Positions 16,713 through 25,791 of a stretch of DNA of 55,970 nucleotides are shown piece by piece; position 1 is the first letter of the stretch, and each line of letters begins with the position of its first letter. The stretch is taken from assembly GCA_035570275.1 (NCBI GenBank), contig DATMNI010000021.1:1-55970 (forward strand). The letters run 5' to 3'. Below the pieces are notes generated by a model. That model did no database searches and was not told the DNA's origin. It was given only the letters and a program-made list of their open reading frames with translations. The translations under genes were made by a program, and so were the position numbers. This DNA comes from DATMNI01 sp035570275 (GTDB lineage Bacteria; Acidobacteriota; Terriglobia; Bryobacterales; Bryobacteraceae).

Positions 16713-16895
16713 AAAGCGAGCTGGGCACCGTGACCCGGGGCAAATTGTCGGACCTCATACTTCTCGATGCCAATCCGTTGCAATCGATCGGGAATACACG
16801 GCTGGTTCGTGCCGTGGTTGCCGATGGCCGCCCTCTACGACCGTGCCGCTTTGGACGGGCTGCTCAGAGATGCCGGAACCGCCGCCGCCCACTGA
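16713..16895 (+). pseudogene. amidohydrolase C-terminal remnant with frameshift
   Basis: Reads SELGTVTRGKLSDLILLDAN, then PLQSIGNTRLVRAVVADGRP, which is the characteristic end of metal-dependent amidohydrolases (G-x-V-x-x-G-K-x-A-D-L). After this the homology continues in another frame (LYDRAALDGLLRDAGTAAAH, stop at 16893-16895). The rest of the enzyme is absent, because the toxin-antitoxin promoter begins right beside it. A truncated, frameshifted leftover is the simplest reading; insertion of the toxin-antitoxin module into the gene is possible. Confidence 0.75.
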
Positions 16896-16982
16896 AGGCG
16901 AAGCATCACACTCGCACATCGTGGGAATCCTGCAAAATGGCTCGCCCGAGGCGCTATTCTCTACTTGAAGGCGAAAAAAGCG

Positions 16983-17795
16983 ATGACCTTGGACCAGCCG
17001 CTAGTCAATGACCGATTTCCCCGCTCCGCGAAGTACCACCCTGAATGGGTCATCGCCAGCGCCAGCGGCGCCGCCAACGCGCTGTGGATGACGGAGTGGT
17101 TGGCCGCAGCGCTGGACTTGCGGACCGGCATGCGGGTGCTGGACCTCGGCTGCGGACGGGCGATGTCGTCGATCTTTCTGCGGCGCGAATTCGGTGTGCA
17201 GGTCTGGGCAACCGACCTGTGGTTCAGTGCTTCGGAGAACATCCAGCGCATCCGGGATGCCGGCGTTGAGGACGGCGTATTTCCGATCCATGCGGACGCC
17301 CGGTCGCTGCCTTTCGCCGCCGGGTTCTTCGACGCCATCGTGTCCATCGATTCCTTCGTTTACTACGGGACGGACGACCTGTACCTGAACTATCTCGCGC
17401 GGTTTGTGAAGCCAGGAGGCCCGGTGGGAATCGCGGGTGCCGGACTGGTGCGGGAAATCGAAGAAGGGGTTCCCGATCATCTTGCCGAGTGGTGGACCCA
17501 GGATCTCTGGTGCCTGCATTCGGCGGCCTGGTGGCGCAGGCATTGGGAACGGACCGGCATCATGGACATTGACTCGGCCGACACCATGCCCGATGGCTGG
17601 CAACTTTGGCTGGACTGGCTCAGGGTGATATGTCCTGACAACGAAACGGAAATCAAGACGATCGAGGCCGACGCCGGCCGTTATCTCGGGTACGTTCGCC
17701 TCGTGGGCCGCCGCCGAGGCCAGGCGACCCTGGCGGATCACATCGTGTCCGTGCCTGCGCAATACACGAAAAAGCCATTGCTCCGGAGCCAGTAG
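16983..17795 (+). CDS. class I SAM-dependent methyltransferase
   Basis: 270 residues with a complete Rossmann-like core: motif I MRVLDLGCGRAMSSIFL (about residue 50), motif II VWATDLWFSASEN, motif for the adenine pocket HADARSLPFAAGFFDAIVSI, and YLARFVKPGGPVGIAGAGLV. The C-terminal part is rich in Trp (EWWTQDLWCLHSAAWWRRHW), unusual for methyltransferases acting on small hydrophilic substrates, and may form a substrate lid. ATG at 16983 is used; a TTG 18 bp upstream is in frame. It stands alone between the toxin-antitoxin locus and lysC. Substrate unknown. Confidence 0.85.
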   Translation: MTLDQPLVNDRFPRSAKYHPEWVIASASGAANALWMTEWLAAALDLRTGMRVLDLGCGRAMSSIFLRREFGVQVWATDLWFSASENIQRIRDAGVEDGVFPIHADARSLPFAAGFFDAIVSIDSFVYYGTDDLYLNYLARFVKPGGPVGIAGAGLVREIEEGVPDHLAEWWTQDLWCLHSAAWWRRHWERTGIMDIDSADTMPDGWQLWLDWLRVICPDNETEIKTIEADAGRYLGYVRLVGRRRGQATLADHIVSVPAQYTKKPLLRSQ

Positions 17796-18172
17796 CAATG
17801 ATTCTGTAGCACAGCGATTCCTGGCTGTGATTTTGCCGGCGACGCGTTATTGTCCGGTGGCTGGCCATCCCCTTCGGATGGCACCCAGACTGCGACTGAC
17901 GGGATTTGGGTACGGGTTGGAGACCGCAAATTCCTGGTCGCAATCGTGAGGAAGCGGTGGTCCCCCAGGAACCGCTCCCCGCGCCGGAAAAAACGGCATT
18001 AGAATTGCCGCACGCACTTGTATAAGGTAACCGTAAACACTCGATAAGGATTTCACAAGGTGAGTAGCCCCCGGGGTGTCCGCTGACATCTATAGAGCAG
18101 GCGTGGAAAGGCCATCCAAAGCGAACGAGTGGCAACACAGACACTCTTCCGCGTCTGAGGGGGAACAGAGCA
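17796..18172. other. 377-bp gap upstream of lysC
   Basis: No credible coding region is seen. The stretch contains GGCCATCCCCTTCGGATGGC, a short hairpin near 17862-17882, and a moderately A/T-rich segment around 18020-18060 (CACTTGTATAAGGTAACCG) that could hold the lysC promoter. I looked for a lysine riboswitch and could not recognise its conserved core. Confidence 0.4.
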
Positions 18173-19651
18173 GTGATTGTCATGAAATTCGGTGGTTCGT
18201 CGGTCGCGTCCGCCACAGCCATTCAGTGGGCTGCCGGCATTGTGAAATCGCACATCGGCGAGCAGCCGGTGGTTGTCGTCTCAGCGATGGGAAACACGAC
18301 GGACCAGTTGGTCGAGGCTATGCAGTTCGCGGCCCGCGGATCAGCCTATTCGGCGCGGCGCTGTGTCGAGGAACTGCGCCGGTATCACTTTCAGGAAACA
18401 CAACGACTGTTGGGCGCCGATGCTTCCGCCTTTCTGGAACGATCCATCACCCCGAAGTTCCATGATTTGCATGGAATTCTGATCGAACTGGGGGAAGGCA
18501 AGAAGCTGACGCCTCAAGTGCACGATCAAGTGCTCAGCTACGGAGAGAGGCTTTCCAGCGAAATCGTGGCCGCTGCCTTCGCGCGTGCCGGGATGAATGC
18601 GCGGCATGTCGATTCCCGCGAGGTGATCATCACCGACGATCAGTTCACCCGCGCCACGCCGCTGTATTGGGAAACCTATGCGAAACTGCGGCGCACCGTT
18701 GCCGTATTGGCTCGCAAGCAAATCGTCGTGATGGGCGGATTCGTGGGCGCCACCCGGGACCCCCTGGTGACTACCTTGGGACGCGGCGGATCGGATCTTA
18801 GCGCATCACTGGTAGGGGCGGGAGTCTCCGCGCGTGAGATTCAGATCTGGACCGATGTGGATGGCATGCTGACCTGCGACCCGCGCGTGCTCCATGGCGG
18901 TTACCGCCTGCGTTCGCTGGGTTACGACGAGGCCGATGAAATGGCACGGCTCGGGGCCAAGGTGTTGTGCCCCAGGGCGGTAGCGCCGGCCGTGCGGCAG
19001 GGCATTCCGATCGTCATCCGCAACTCGCGTCACCCCGAAATTGAAGGCACGCGCATCGGGCCTGGGGCGGCGCGCAAACCGGGCGTAGTGAAGGCAATCA
19101 CCTGCAAAACCGGCATGAGCGTCGTCCGTCTCATCGTGCCTGAAGTGGAAATCCTGCGAAGCGTCACGGAGGGACTGAGCGATCTGTTCGAGCGCAATCA
19201 AGTGACGGTAGAGATGGTGCAAATGCAGCCGGACGGAGTTTCGTTTGCCGTGCAAAGCTCGCCGCGTCTGCCGGAACTGCTTCGAAGCGTGGTTTTTTCC
19301 GTACGAATCAGGGTACAAGAAGGGCGCTCCATGCTCTCGTTGGTCGGCGACGGGATTACGTCAGACCCTTCCACCTTGCAGCGCGCCCTCTCAGCCTTGC
19401 GGACGAACAGCGACATCGCGATGGTTTCGCAAGGGAGCTCGCAGAAAAGCATCAGCATTGCCGTTCCCGAGTCGAACTTGACGGTTTCAGTGGAGAATCT
19501 GCATCGTGAATTCTTCCGCGCGATCGACCCCGGGATCTTTGCCGTCACGCCCGAATCGGAGCGCAGGTTACTTGTCCCCGGGACCGATCCAGGCGTCCGT
19601 CCGGCATCCGGCTGGGTGGCGCACTCCGGAATCATGCCGGCCCATTCCTAG
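18173..19651 (+). CDS. lysC: aspartokinase
   Basis: First step from aspartate to lysine, methionine and threonine: ATP-dependent phosphorylation of aspartate. 492 residues: an amino-acid kinase domain (1-300) with the N-terminal VMKFGGSSVASATAI motif, GFVGATRDPLVTTLGRGGSD and IWTDVDGMLTCDPR; and tandem ACT domains (about 320-465) for feedback control. The GTG at 18173 is preceded by GAGGGGG. The last 30 residues after the ACT domains are non-conserved. An ACT-domain protein follows 200 bp downstream on the same strand. Which end-product inhibits it cannot be told from sequence. Confidence 0.94.
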   Translation: MIVMKFGGSSVASATAIQWAAGIVKSHIGEQPVVVVSAMGNTTDQLVEAMQFAARGSAYSARRCVEELRRYHFQETQRLLGADASAFLERSITPKFHDLHGILIELGEGKKLTPQVHDQVLSYGERLSSEIVAAAFARAGMNARHVDSREVIITDDQFTRATPLYWETYAKLRRTVAVLARKQIVVMGGFVGATRDPLVTTLGRGGSDLSASLVGAGVSAREIQIWTDVDGMLTCDPRVLHGGYRLRSLGYDEADEMARLGAKVLCPRAVAPAVRQGIPIVIRNSRHPEIEGTRIGPGAARKPGVVKAITCKTGMSVVRLIVPEVEILRSVTEGLSDLFERNQVTVEMVQMQPDGVSFAVQSSPRLPELLRSVVFSVRIRVQEGRSMLSLVGDGITSDPSTLQRALSALRTNSDIAMVSQGSSQKSISIAVPESNLTVSVENLHREFFRAIDPGIFAVTPESERRLLVPGTDPGVRPASGWVAHSGIMPAHS

Positions 19652-19694
19652 GTACGCCGTTTCAGAAGTTCGCCAACGTATCGGGAAACCGCTT

Positions 19695-19742
19695 GCTAAC
19701 GCGCGCGGCTCCGATCAGAGCCGCGACGGTCACGGAGCGGTT
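19695..19742. repeat. GCGCGGCTC/GAGCCGCG repeat element
   Basis: CGCGCGGCTCCGATCAGAGC followed by CGCGACGGTCACGGAGCGGT is a palindrome plus tail in the gap between lysC and the ACT-domain gene. A close relative (CAGAGCCGCGACCGTGAGGG plus AGCGGTTT) lies at 47364-47392. It is probably a dispersed intergenic element of this genome. Confidence 0.65.
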
Positions 19743-19851
19743 GTCTCGAAATACGAGACCGTATTATTGAAACGGTGTACTAAGCGATGCGGGCTGAACA
19801 GCAGGCACGATTCGCCCCGGTGCAGCCCGCCACGAAAAGGACGGAAGAGAA

Positions 19852-20493
19852 ATGAGCGGAGCAATTGGTGTTTTAGTGGAAGCCGACCCGGGACCCGGGA
19901 TTCTGCACAAGTTGACGGGGGTGATTGCGGGGCATGGCGCCAACATCACATCCGTCGATATCATCGAGGAACGGCAGACTTATTTCGAGATCGAGGTGAC
20001 GGATGAGGCGACCCTGATTGCGGATTTGGTGAAGCTTCCAATCGTTCGAGGCGTCACCCAGGTGAAGACGTTTCAGACGGTTTTTGGAAAGCGGATCATT
20101 ATCATGGGTGGGGGCGCGCAGGTGGGCCAGGTCGCCATCGGCGCGATTTCAGAGGCGGACCGGCACAATATCCGCGGCGAGCACATCTCGGTCGACACCA
20201 TCCCGCTGGTGGGCGAACAGGCATTGGCAGATGCCGTGCGGGCCTGCGCACGCCTGCCCAGGATGAAGGCACTGGTGTTGGCTGGTGCACTGATGGGTGG
20301 CGACATCGAGCGCGCCGTTCGGGAGGTCCGGGCGCAAGGCCTGATCGTGGTGAGCTTGAATATGGCGGGAAGCGTGCCTCAGGCCGCCGATCTGGTGGTT
20401 ACCGATCCAATACAAGCGGGGGTAATGACGGTTATGGCCGTGGCGGAGACGGCCAAGTTCAGGGTGGACCGCCTGAAGAACAGGGTCTTCTAG
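19852..20493 (+). CDS. ACT-domain regulatory protein with DUF5612-like domain
   Basis: 213 residues. The N-terminal ACT domain (1-75; IGVLVEADPGPGILHKLTGV, GANITSVDIIEE) suggests binding of an amino acid or other small ligand. The C-terminal part has a glycine-rich turn IIIMGGGAQVGQVAIGAISE, then DRHNIRGEHISVDTIPLVGE and a segment ending LVVTDPIQAGVMTVMAVAET, resembling the DUF5612 domain best known from archaeal ACT proteins. GGAAGAGAA precedes the ATG. Position after aspartokinase suggests a role in aspartate-family amino acid control, but that is inference. No biochemical function is established for the family as far as I know. Confidence 0.8.
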   Translation: MSGAIGVLVEADPGPGILHKLTGVIAGHGANITSVDIIEERQTYFEIEVTDEATLIADLVKLPIVRGVTQVKTFQTVFGKRIIIMGGGAQVGQVAIGAISEADRHNIRGEHISVDTIPLVGEQALADAVRACARLPRMKALVLAGALMGGDIERAVREVRAQGLIVVSLNMAGSVPQAADLVVTDPIQAGVMTVMAVAETAKFRVDRLKNRVF

Positions 20494-20539
20494 TACAGTG
20501 GACCCCTCGTGCTTGACGTAGGATTCGATGAGGGCGAGG

Positions 20540-20720
20540 AGTATGCATCCGTCCCTCTCGGCCGAAACGGCGACCGGGAGAGTGGGTGGAGTCCGACGAG
20601 GGGAGGCGGGTCCGCTCATATACGCTGACCCGCGACGGTCGCCGCCAACTGACGAAAGAAAGCGAAAACTGGACGCGCATTCGTGCAAGCCATGAACTAG
20701 GGGTCCTCGAATCCGCGTAG
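20540..20720 (+). pseudogene. degraded PadR-family regulator fragment
   Basis: The segment ending at the TAG 20718-20720 reads GEWVESDEGRRVRSYTLTRD, then GRRQLTKESENWTRIRASHE, which matches the wing and C-terminal helix of acidobacterial PadR regulators. Upstream, in a different frame, YASVPLGRNGD resembles the preceding recognition-helix region. The N-terminus is missing and at least one frameshift is present, so this is a remnant. Confidence 0.55.
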
Positions 20721-20844
20721 GGCAGGAAAGGAGATAGACCCGTTGACCGCACTGCGGCAGGATTGACCGCCCGGGTTTGTGAATTCTTCGCCCGGATAGC
20801 CCTTGATAGCCACGCGCCTGTCCAAACATGATAATAGAAGAGCA

Positions 20845-22032
20845 GTGCGCCTGGCCGTCTGGTACCCAAACCTCATCACCGTGCTTCTCGCCGTGCTCCT
20901 CGTCCCGGGCATGGCGCCTGCCCAGAGCGTTCTCGACCCTGCCAGGATCACCCACTATCTGTCGATGCTGGAGCCGGCCCCGATTGACCGCCCGTTGCGG
21001 TGTGACGTGACGCCGCTCAAACCATTGCTGAATTTCAGCTTTCGTTTCCAAGCCGGTTATGCCGTAAGCGTGCCCATGAACCAGATGCAGGGCGCAGGCC
21101 ATACCCTGGCGATTCTGGCCCGCATTACGCCCGATGGCAGCCAGCAGCCGGTTTATATCGGCAACCATATGCGGCTGCCCGCCGTTCCCAGGACCAAGGC
21201 CGAACTGAATCTGGGAGGCGCTTACCTGCTGGGTGAGGGCGGGTACTCCGTGAAGTGGATGATGACCGACGAAACGGGCCGCGTCTGCCGGAAGAACTGG
21301 CACGTGGACGCGAAGCTGAGCCGCGCCGAGCGCGAGGTGCAAATGGCCATTCCCGCCGGCGCCGTGTCCGACCTCTCCGGACGTGGATTGCGCCCCGCCA
21401 AACCGGACACCGATGACGTTCGCCCGCTACGCCTTACCGTGCTGATGCACGCCGCGCCCATGTCCCCGCGCCGCACCCACATGCGGCCCAACGACACCAT
21501 GACGCTGGTCAGCTCGCTTTCCTCGCTGCTCGAACACGTGCCCGCCACTTCCGTGAGACTGGTGGTCTTCAACCTCGATCAGCAGAAAGAACTCTATCGG
21601 CAGGACGGCTTCACGCTGAACTCGCTGACCCAGGTTTTTGCGTCCGTGAACGGCATGGAACTAGGGCTGGTAGACATCCAGGTGCTGGAGAACCGTCGCG
21701 GCCACGTGGATCTGATCTCCGACATGGTCAACCAGGAAATCCGCTCGCAGCCCCCCTCCGATGTGGTGGTGTTTCTGGGACCGACGGCCCGTTTCGACGA
21801 TAAAGTACCGCGGCAATCTCTGGAGACGACCGTCGGCGCCCTGCCGCGGTTCTTCTACTTTCAGGTACGCCCGTTCTTTCGTGGCGGCCGGGCCGGACCC
21901 CCCGGTCCGCCGGCGTCGAGTTTGCCGGACAGCATCAATTCCGCCATTTCCCGGCTGAACGGCAAGGTGCTGGTGATCCACAGCCCTGGCGACCTCGCCA
22001 AAGCCATCGCCCGCCTGGAGCATCTGAACTAA
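20845..22032 (+). CDS. secreted acidobacterial protein of unknown function
   Basis: About 395 residues from the GTG at 20845; an in-frame TTG at 20803 would add 14. Signal peptide-like N-terminus (YPNLITVLLAVLLVPGMAPA with cleavage after AQS). The body has no domain I can name. It contains a strand-rich first half (LAILARITPDGSQQPVYIGN, AYLLGEGGYSVKWMMTDETG) and a second half with LTVLMHAAP, RLVVFNLDQQKELYRQ and VVVFLGPTARFDDKV, spaced like a Rossmann or VWA-type alternating fold. A Pro/Gly-rich loop (GGRAGPPGPPASS) follows. Codon use is like the neighbours. It precedes the sigma factor/kinase pair but is separated by about 120 bp. Confidence 0.75.
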   Translation: MRLAVWYPNLITVLLAVLLVPGMAPAQSVLDPARITHYLSMLEPAPIDRPLRCDVTPLKPLLNFSFRFQAGYAVSVPMNQMQGAGHTLAILARITPDGSQQPVYIGNHMRLPAVPRTKAELNLGGAYLLGEGGYSVKWMMTDETGRVCRKNWHVDAKLSRAEREVQMAIPAGAVSDLSGRGLRPAKPDTDDVRPLRLTVLMHAAPMSPRRTHMRPNDTMTLVSSLSSLLEHVPATSVRLVVFNLDQQKELYRQDGFTLNSLTQVFASVNGMELGLVDIQVLENRRGHVDLISDMVNQEIRSQPPSDVVVFLGPTARFDDKVPRQSLETTVGALPRFFYFQVRPFFRGGRAGPPGPPASSLPDSINSAISRLNGKVLVIHSPGDLAKAIARLEHLN

Positions 22033-22152
22033 CCTAACCTCATATCGCGGACTTCTGCCCGCTCGTGATCCCGAAAAAGGCGTCCGGGAAAACGCCGGGT
22101 CGCCGGTTTTTAGCTGAACAGTCCTGTGGGCTGGAGTGATAAAATAGCCGTC

Positions 22153-22719
22153 GTGGCGGCAGAGGGTTCCGATTCCGTCAACTGCCTCATGGCGGAGCTT
22201 CGCGGCGGCAGCCCGGAAGCGGCCGGCAAACTCGTGGAGGCTTTCTATCCGGAGTTGCGGCGGCTGGCCTCGACGCGCATGCTCGGCGAGCGCTCCAACC
22301 ACACCTGGCAGCCGACCGTTCTGGTGAACGAACTGTATCTGGAGCTTACCCGGATCAAAGCGCTTCCGTCCGGCTCCGCGCCCGAACGTGATGAAAAGGA
22401 CCAATTCTTCGCGCTGGCCGCTTTCCTGATGAGGAGACTGCTGGTCCATCACGCGCGTCCCTTGCCCAAGCGGGTTACGAAAATCGAGATCGGCGAAGCT
22501 GCGGGGCTGGGCGTGTCCGGCGAGCAAAGCCTGCGCGAGATCGAAGACGTGTTGAGCCACCTGGGCGCAATCGACCCCAAGCTGCGCGCGGTCGTCGAAA
22601 TGAAGGCGTTCGAGGGATTGTCCCGCGAAGAGATCGCGCAACGCCTCGGCTGCTCCGTCCGAACGGTCGCGCGTCATTGGGAATTCGCACAGCACTGGCT
22701 ACAGCAAGCCATCGGCTGA
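22153..22719 (+). CDS. ECF-type RNA polymerase sigma factor (acidobacterial group)
   Basis: 188-residue sigma factor of the group often annotated as TIGR02999. Region 2 includes AFYPELRRLASTRMLGERSN and QPTVLVNELYLELTRIKAL, a helix FFALAAFLMRRLLVHHARP, and region 4 MKAFEGLSREEIAQRLGCSV with RTVARHWEFAQHWLQQA recognising the -35 element. GTG at 22153 is seven bases after TAAAAT (22140-22145), which could mean a leaderless message; a GTG at 22126 is in frame. No anti-sigma factor is next to it; instead a receptor kinase follows after 10 bp, the usual pairing in acidobacteria, suggesting control by phosphorylation. Confidence 0.88.
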   Translation: MAAEGSDSVNCLMAELRGGSPEAAGKLVEAFYPELRRLASTRMLGERSNHTWQPTVLVNELYLELTRIKALPSGSAPERDEKDQFFALAAFLMRRLLVHHARPLPKRVTKIEIGEAAGLGVSGEQSLREIEDVLSHLGAIDPKLRAVVEMKAFEGLSREEIAQRLGCSVRTVARHWEFAQHWLQQAIG

Positions 22720-22729
22720 ACGGGCGCGC

Positions 22730-25528
22730 ATGACCGACGAACAGTGGCAGGCCGCCTGGAAGCTTTACCAGTCCGGCAGCAGCATTCCTCCCGAACAACT
22801 CCGGGCATTCTTGAGTACGGCGGCAGGCGACGCCGAGGTGCGGGACGCGGTTCTCGCCATGTTTGAAGGGACCGGGAAGACCGAAAGCCTGGACCGGATC
22901 GGGCAAACCATCGGTCACTATGTCGTGACCGGACGATTGGGCCAGGGCGGAATGGGCGAAGTCTACGCAGCGCGCGACTCCGAACTCGGCCGCCTGGTGG
23001 CGGTGAAGCTGTTATCCGCTCCACTGGGCGGAACGGCCTCCCCCCTCGACCGATTCATTCAGGAAGCCAAAGCCGCTTCAGCGCTCAATCACCCGAATAT
23101 TGTCACGATTTACGAAGTCATCCATGCTGCTTCACGGCTGGCGATCGTGATGGAATTGGTCGACGGGATGGCGCTTCGCCAGTTGTGCGGATCTCCGCTT
23201 CCCATCGACCAGGTGCTGCATCTGGGTGAACAGATCGCGCGCGCTTTGGCCGCCGCTCACGCGCGCGGCATCGTTCACTGCGACATTAAGCCGGAGAATT
23301 TGATGGTCCGGCCGGATGGGTTCGTCAAGGTGATGGATTTTGGGCTGGCTCGGGATTTGGCATCGATCACCACGAGTTCGGTTCCGGCGGCCGGCACTCT
23401 TCGCTACATGCCGCCCGAGCAATCGCGCGGAGAAGCGCCGTCCCCCGCGTGCGATATTTTTTCGCTGGGCATCGTTCTTTATGAGCTGGCGACTGGCAAG
23501 CATCCGTTTGACAGCGGCTCCGTTTTCGAGACGCTCAAAGCATTGAATGAAAACGAGCCGAATCCGCCGTCGTCATTGAACACGTTCGTACCCGCGAATC
23601 TCGATGCTCTCATTCTGAAAATGCTGGCAAAAGACCCGAGCCAGCGTCCGACGGCGGCCGAGGTGGCGCAGATGCTCGGGTCCGGCTTTTCGGGGCAGCA
23701 GGCGGCGTTTCCGCCACTGCGCGACGCCAATTTGAAACGCCGACTGCGTGAGGTTGGGGACGGGCAGCAGCCGTTGGAAACAACTCCGGTTCCGGCGCCG
23801 GCATCCAACTGGGCCGGCAGGATGCTCCCGTGGACGGTGGCCGCGGCCGCCGTCGCCGGACTTGCGATCCTGTGGGCACTGTATCATTCCAAGGCCACCG
23901 CCCCCAAAATCCAAGTGGAAATGGTGGTTCCGGCAACCGACGAGCGCTTCTCGTTTGCGCTATCGCCGGACGGGCGGCGAATTGCTTTCGCCGCATCGGA
24001 GGATGGTCCCAGACGCCTGTGGGTGCGAGCCTTGGATTCGATATCGGCGCAACCGCTGCCAGGCACCGAAGGCGCCACCAGCCCTTTCTGGTCACCCGAC
24101 GGCCATTCCCTCGCCTTTTTCGCGGATTACAAGTTGAAGCGTGTCGATCTGGGCGGCGCACAACCGCAGGTCCTGGCAGCGGTTCCGTCCAACTCCGCCC
24201 AAGGCACATGGGGCACAGGGGGAGTCATCCTGTTCTCTTGGGGGGTTACGCCGGTGTCCCGGGTGCCCGCTTCGGGCGGCCATCCAACGGTAGCTACCAA
24301 GTTCGCGAAGGACCAAAACAACCAGTTCACGCCGCGTTTTCTTCCTGACGGGCGGCGGTTCCTGTATGTCGTAAATGGCGTGGACCCAGGCATCTGGCTC
24401 GGTTCGCTCGATGGCGCCCCGCCGCTACGCATCACTTCCCTGGCGGTAGCAACCGATTCGGCAGCGGAATACCTGCCGCCGGGGTGGCTGGTCCGCGTGC
24501 GGCAGGGCGTACTGGAAGCCCAGCGGTTCGATGTGGACCTCGGCCGGCTTTCCGGCAACCCCATTCCGCTGGAGCGGCCGGTGAGCGTCGATGCCGGCAA
24601 TTTGGCCGGCTCGTTTTCCGCATCGCCTTCGGGCGCGATCGCATGGCGCAGCGGCGGCGTGGGCCGAAGGCAACTGATCTGGTTCAATCGATCCGGTCAG
24701 AATCTGGGCCCGTTCGGTGAAGTCGGCGACTCCACTCTATTCGCTCCGGAGATTTCTCCGGACGGCAAACGAGTGGCCACCATGCGCGGGCCGGTCGGTT
24801 CGTCCGACATCTGGTTGCAGGGGGTCATCCGGAACAGCCGGTTCACATTCGACCCAGCCGACGACCGTTATCCAATCTGGTCGCCCGACGGCACGCGCGT
24901 GGTATTCGCCTCCAATCGCAACGGAGCTTACGATCTTTACGAGAAAGCAGCCGACGGTTCGGGTACGGAGCAGGTGCTTCTGCGGTCGGCGGAGCTCAAG
25001 CGTCTCAACTCCTGGTCGCCGGATGGACGATTCATCCTCTACTGGGCCGGGCAGAACAACGGCGACCTGATGGTACTACCGCTGACGGGCGACCGGAAAC
25101 CATTTTCCTTTCTCAGCACGGCGTTCGACGAACAGCAGGGTGTTTTCTCGCCGGATGGCAAATGGGTGGCTTATCAGTCCGACGAATCGGGCCATTTTGA
25201 GATTTATGTGCGGCCGTTTCCCGGGCCAGGAGGACAGTCGCAGGTATCCGCGGGAGGTGGGCACTCCCCCCGCTGGCGGGCGGATGGCAAAGAACTGTAC
25301 TACCTGGCACCGGACTTGAAACTGATGGCGGCAAAGGTGGTGGTGCAGGGTGCGACATTCACGGCGGTGACGCCCGAATCGCTCTTTCAGACGCACATCA
25401 ACCAAGCCACCAACCGGCAGCAGTACGATGTCGCCCGCGACGGAAGGTTCCTGATTCTCACGGATTTGCCGGACACGTCCACCGAACCGATACATTTGCT
25501 GCTGAACTGGCAACCGGCTTCGAGGTAA
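22730..25528 (+). CDS. membrane Ser/Thr protein kinase with TolB/WD40-like sensor
   Basis: 932 residues. Cytoplasmic kinase domain (about 63-320): glycine loop LGQGGMGEVYA (70-80), VAVKLL with Lys93, catalytic loop HCDIKPENLM (Asp185), DFG at 203-205, and APE-equivalent MPPEQS. The catalytic Asp is preceded by Cys rather than Arg, so this is a non-RD kinase. A single TM (about 362-382, TVAAAAVAGLAILWALYHS) leads to an external beta-propeller with repeated SPDGRRIAF, WSPDGTRVVFASNRNGAYDL and FSPDGKWVAYQSD units (about 400-930). Only 10 bp after the sigma factor gene, so probably one operon and possibly its regulator. The ligand of the propeller is unknown. Confidence 0.94.
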   Translation: MTDEQWQAAWKLYQSGSSIPPEQLRAFLSTAAGDAEVRDAVLAMFEGTGKTESLDRIGQTIGHYVVTGRLGQGGMGEVYAARDSELGRLVAVKLLSAPLGGTASPLDRFIQEAKAASALNHPNIVTIYEVIHAASRLAIVMELVDGMALRQLCGSPLPIDQVLHLGEQIARALAAAHARGIVHCDIKPENLMVRPDGFVKVMDFGLARDLASITTSSVPAAGTLRYMPPEQSRGEAPSPACDIFSLGIVLYELATGKHPFDSGSVFETLKALNENEPNPPSSLNTFVPANLDALILKMLAKDPSQRPTAAEVAQMLGSGFSGQQAAFPPLRDANLKRRLREVGDGQQPLETTPVPAPASNWAGRMLPWTVAAAAVAGLAILWALYHSKATAPKIQVEMVVPATDERFSFALSPDGRRIAFAASEDGPRRLWVRALDSISAQPLPGTEGATSPFWSPDGHSLAFFADYKLKRVDLGGAQPQVLAAVPSNSAQGTWGTGGVILFSWGVTPVSRVPASGGHPTVATKFAKDQNNQFTPRFLPDGRRFLYVVNGVDPGIWLGSLDGAPPLRITSLAVATDSAAEYLPPGWLVRVRQGVLEAQRFDVDLGRLSGNPIPLERPVSVDAGNLAGSFSASPSGAIAWRSGGVGRRQLIWFNRSGQNLGPFGEVGDSTLFAPEISPDGKRVATMRGPVGSSDIWLQGVIRNSRFTFDPADDRYPIWSPDGTRVVFASNRNGAYDLYEKAADGSGTEQVLLRSAELKRLNSWSPDGRFILYWAGQNNGDLMVLPLTGDRKPFSFLSTAFDEQQGVFSPDGKWVAYQSDESGHFEIYVRPFPGPGGQSQVSAGGGHSPRWRADGKELYYLAPDLKLMAAKVVVQGATFTAVTPESLFQTHINQATNRQQYDVARDGRFLILTDLPDTSTEPIHLLLNWQPASR

Positions 25529-25791
25529 CGCCGGCACGACCGCCGCGAGCCAAGATGTGGAAGCAGTCTAGCGACGAGCTTTGAGGACCAGCAAGCCCGG
25601 GCCTCTACCGGGCGGCAAACGTGAGTGCGCTCGTAGCCATCGCGGTGCCCGCTTGGGAGACCCACTGGTCGTGGCCGTGAGGGAAGCCGTTTTCGTCCTG
25701 GGCTCAATGCGTTTCCGTCACGTTGGGTCCAATTCGGCCGGCATTTTAGGCATCGCCCGAATCTTTGGGCTTAGCCCGAATCGAGGGCTGA

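Noticed and set aside
17796..18172. Possible lysine riboswitch upstream of lysC
   Set aside because: Neither the conserved junction sequences nor a clear five-stem layout could be recognised.
22063..22112. Terminator after the unknown secreted protein (GGCGTCC...GGACGCC-like with GGTTTTT)
   Set aside because: The stem is imperfect and the T-run does not follow it directly, so it was not listed as a feature.
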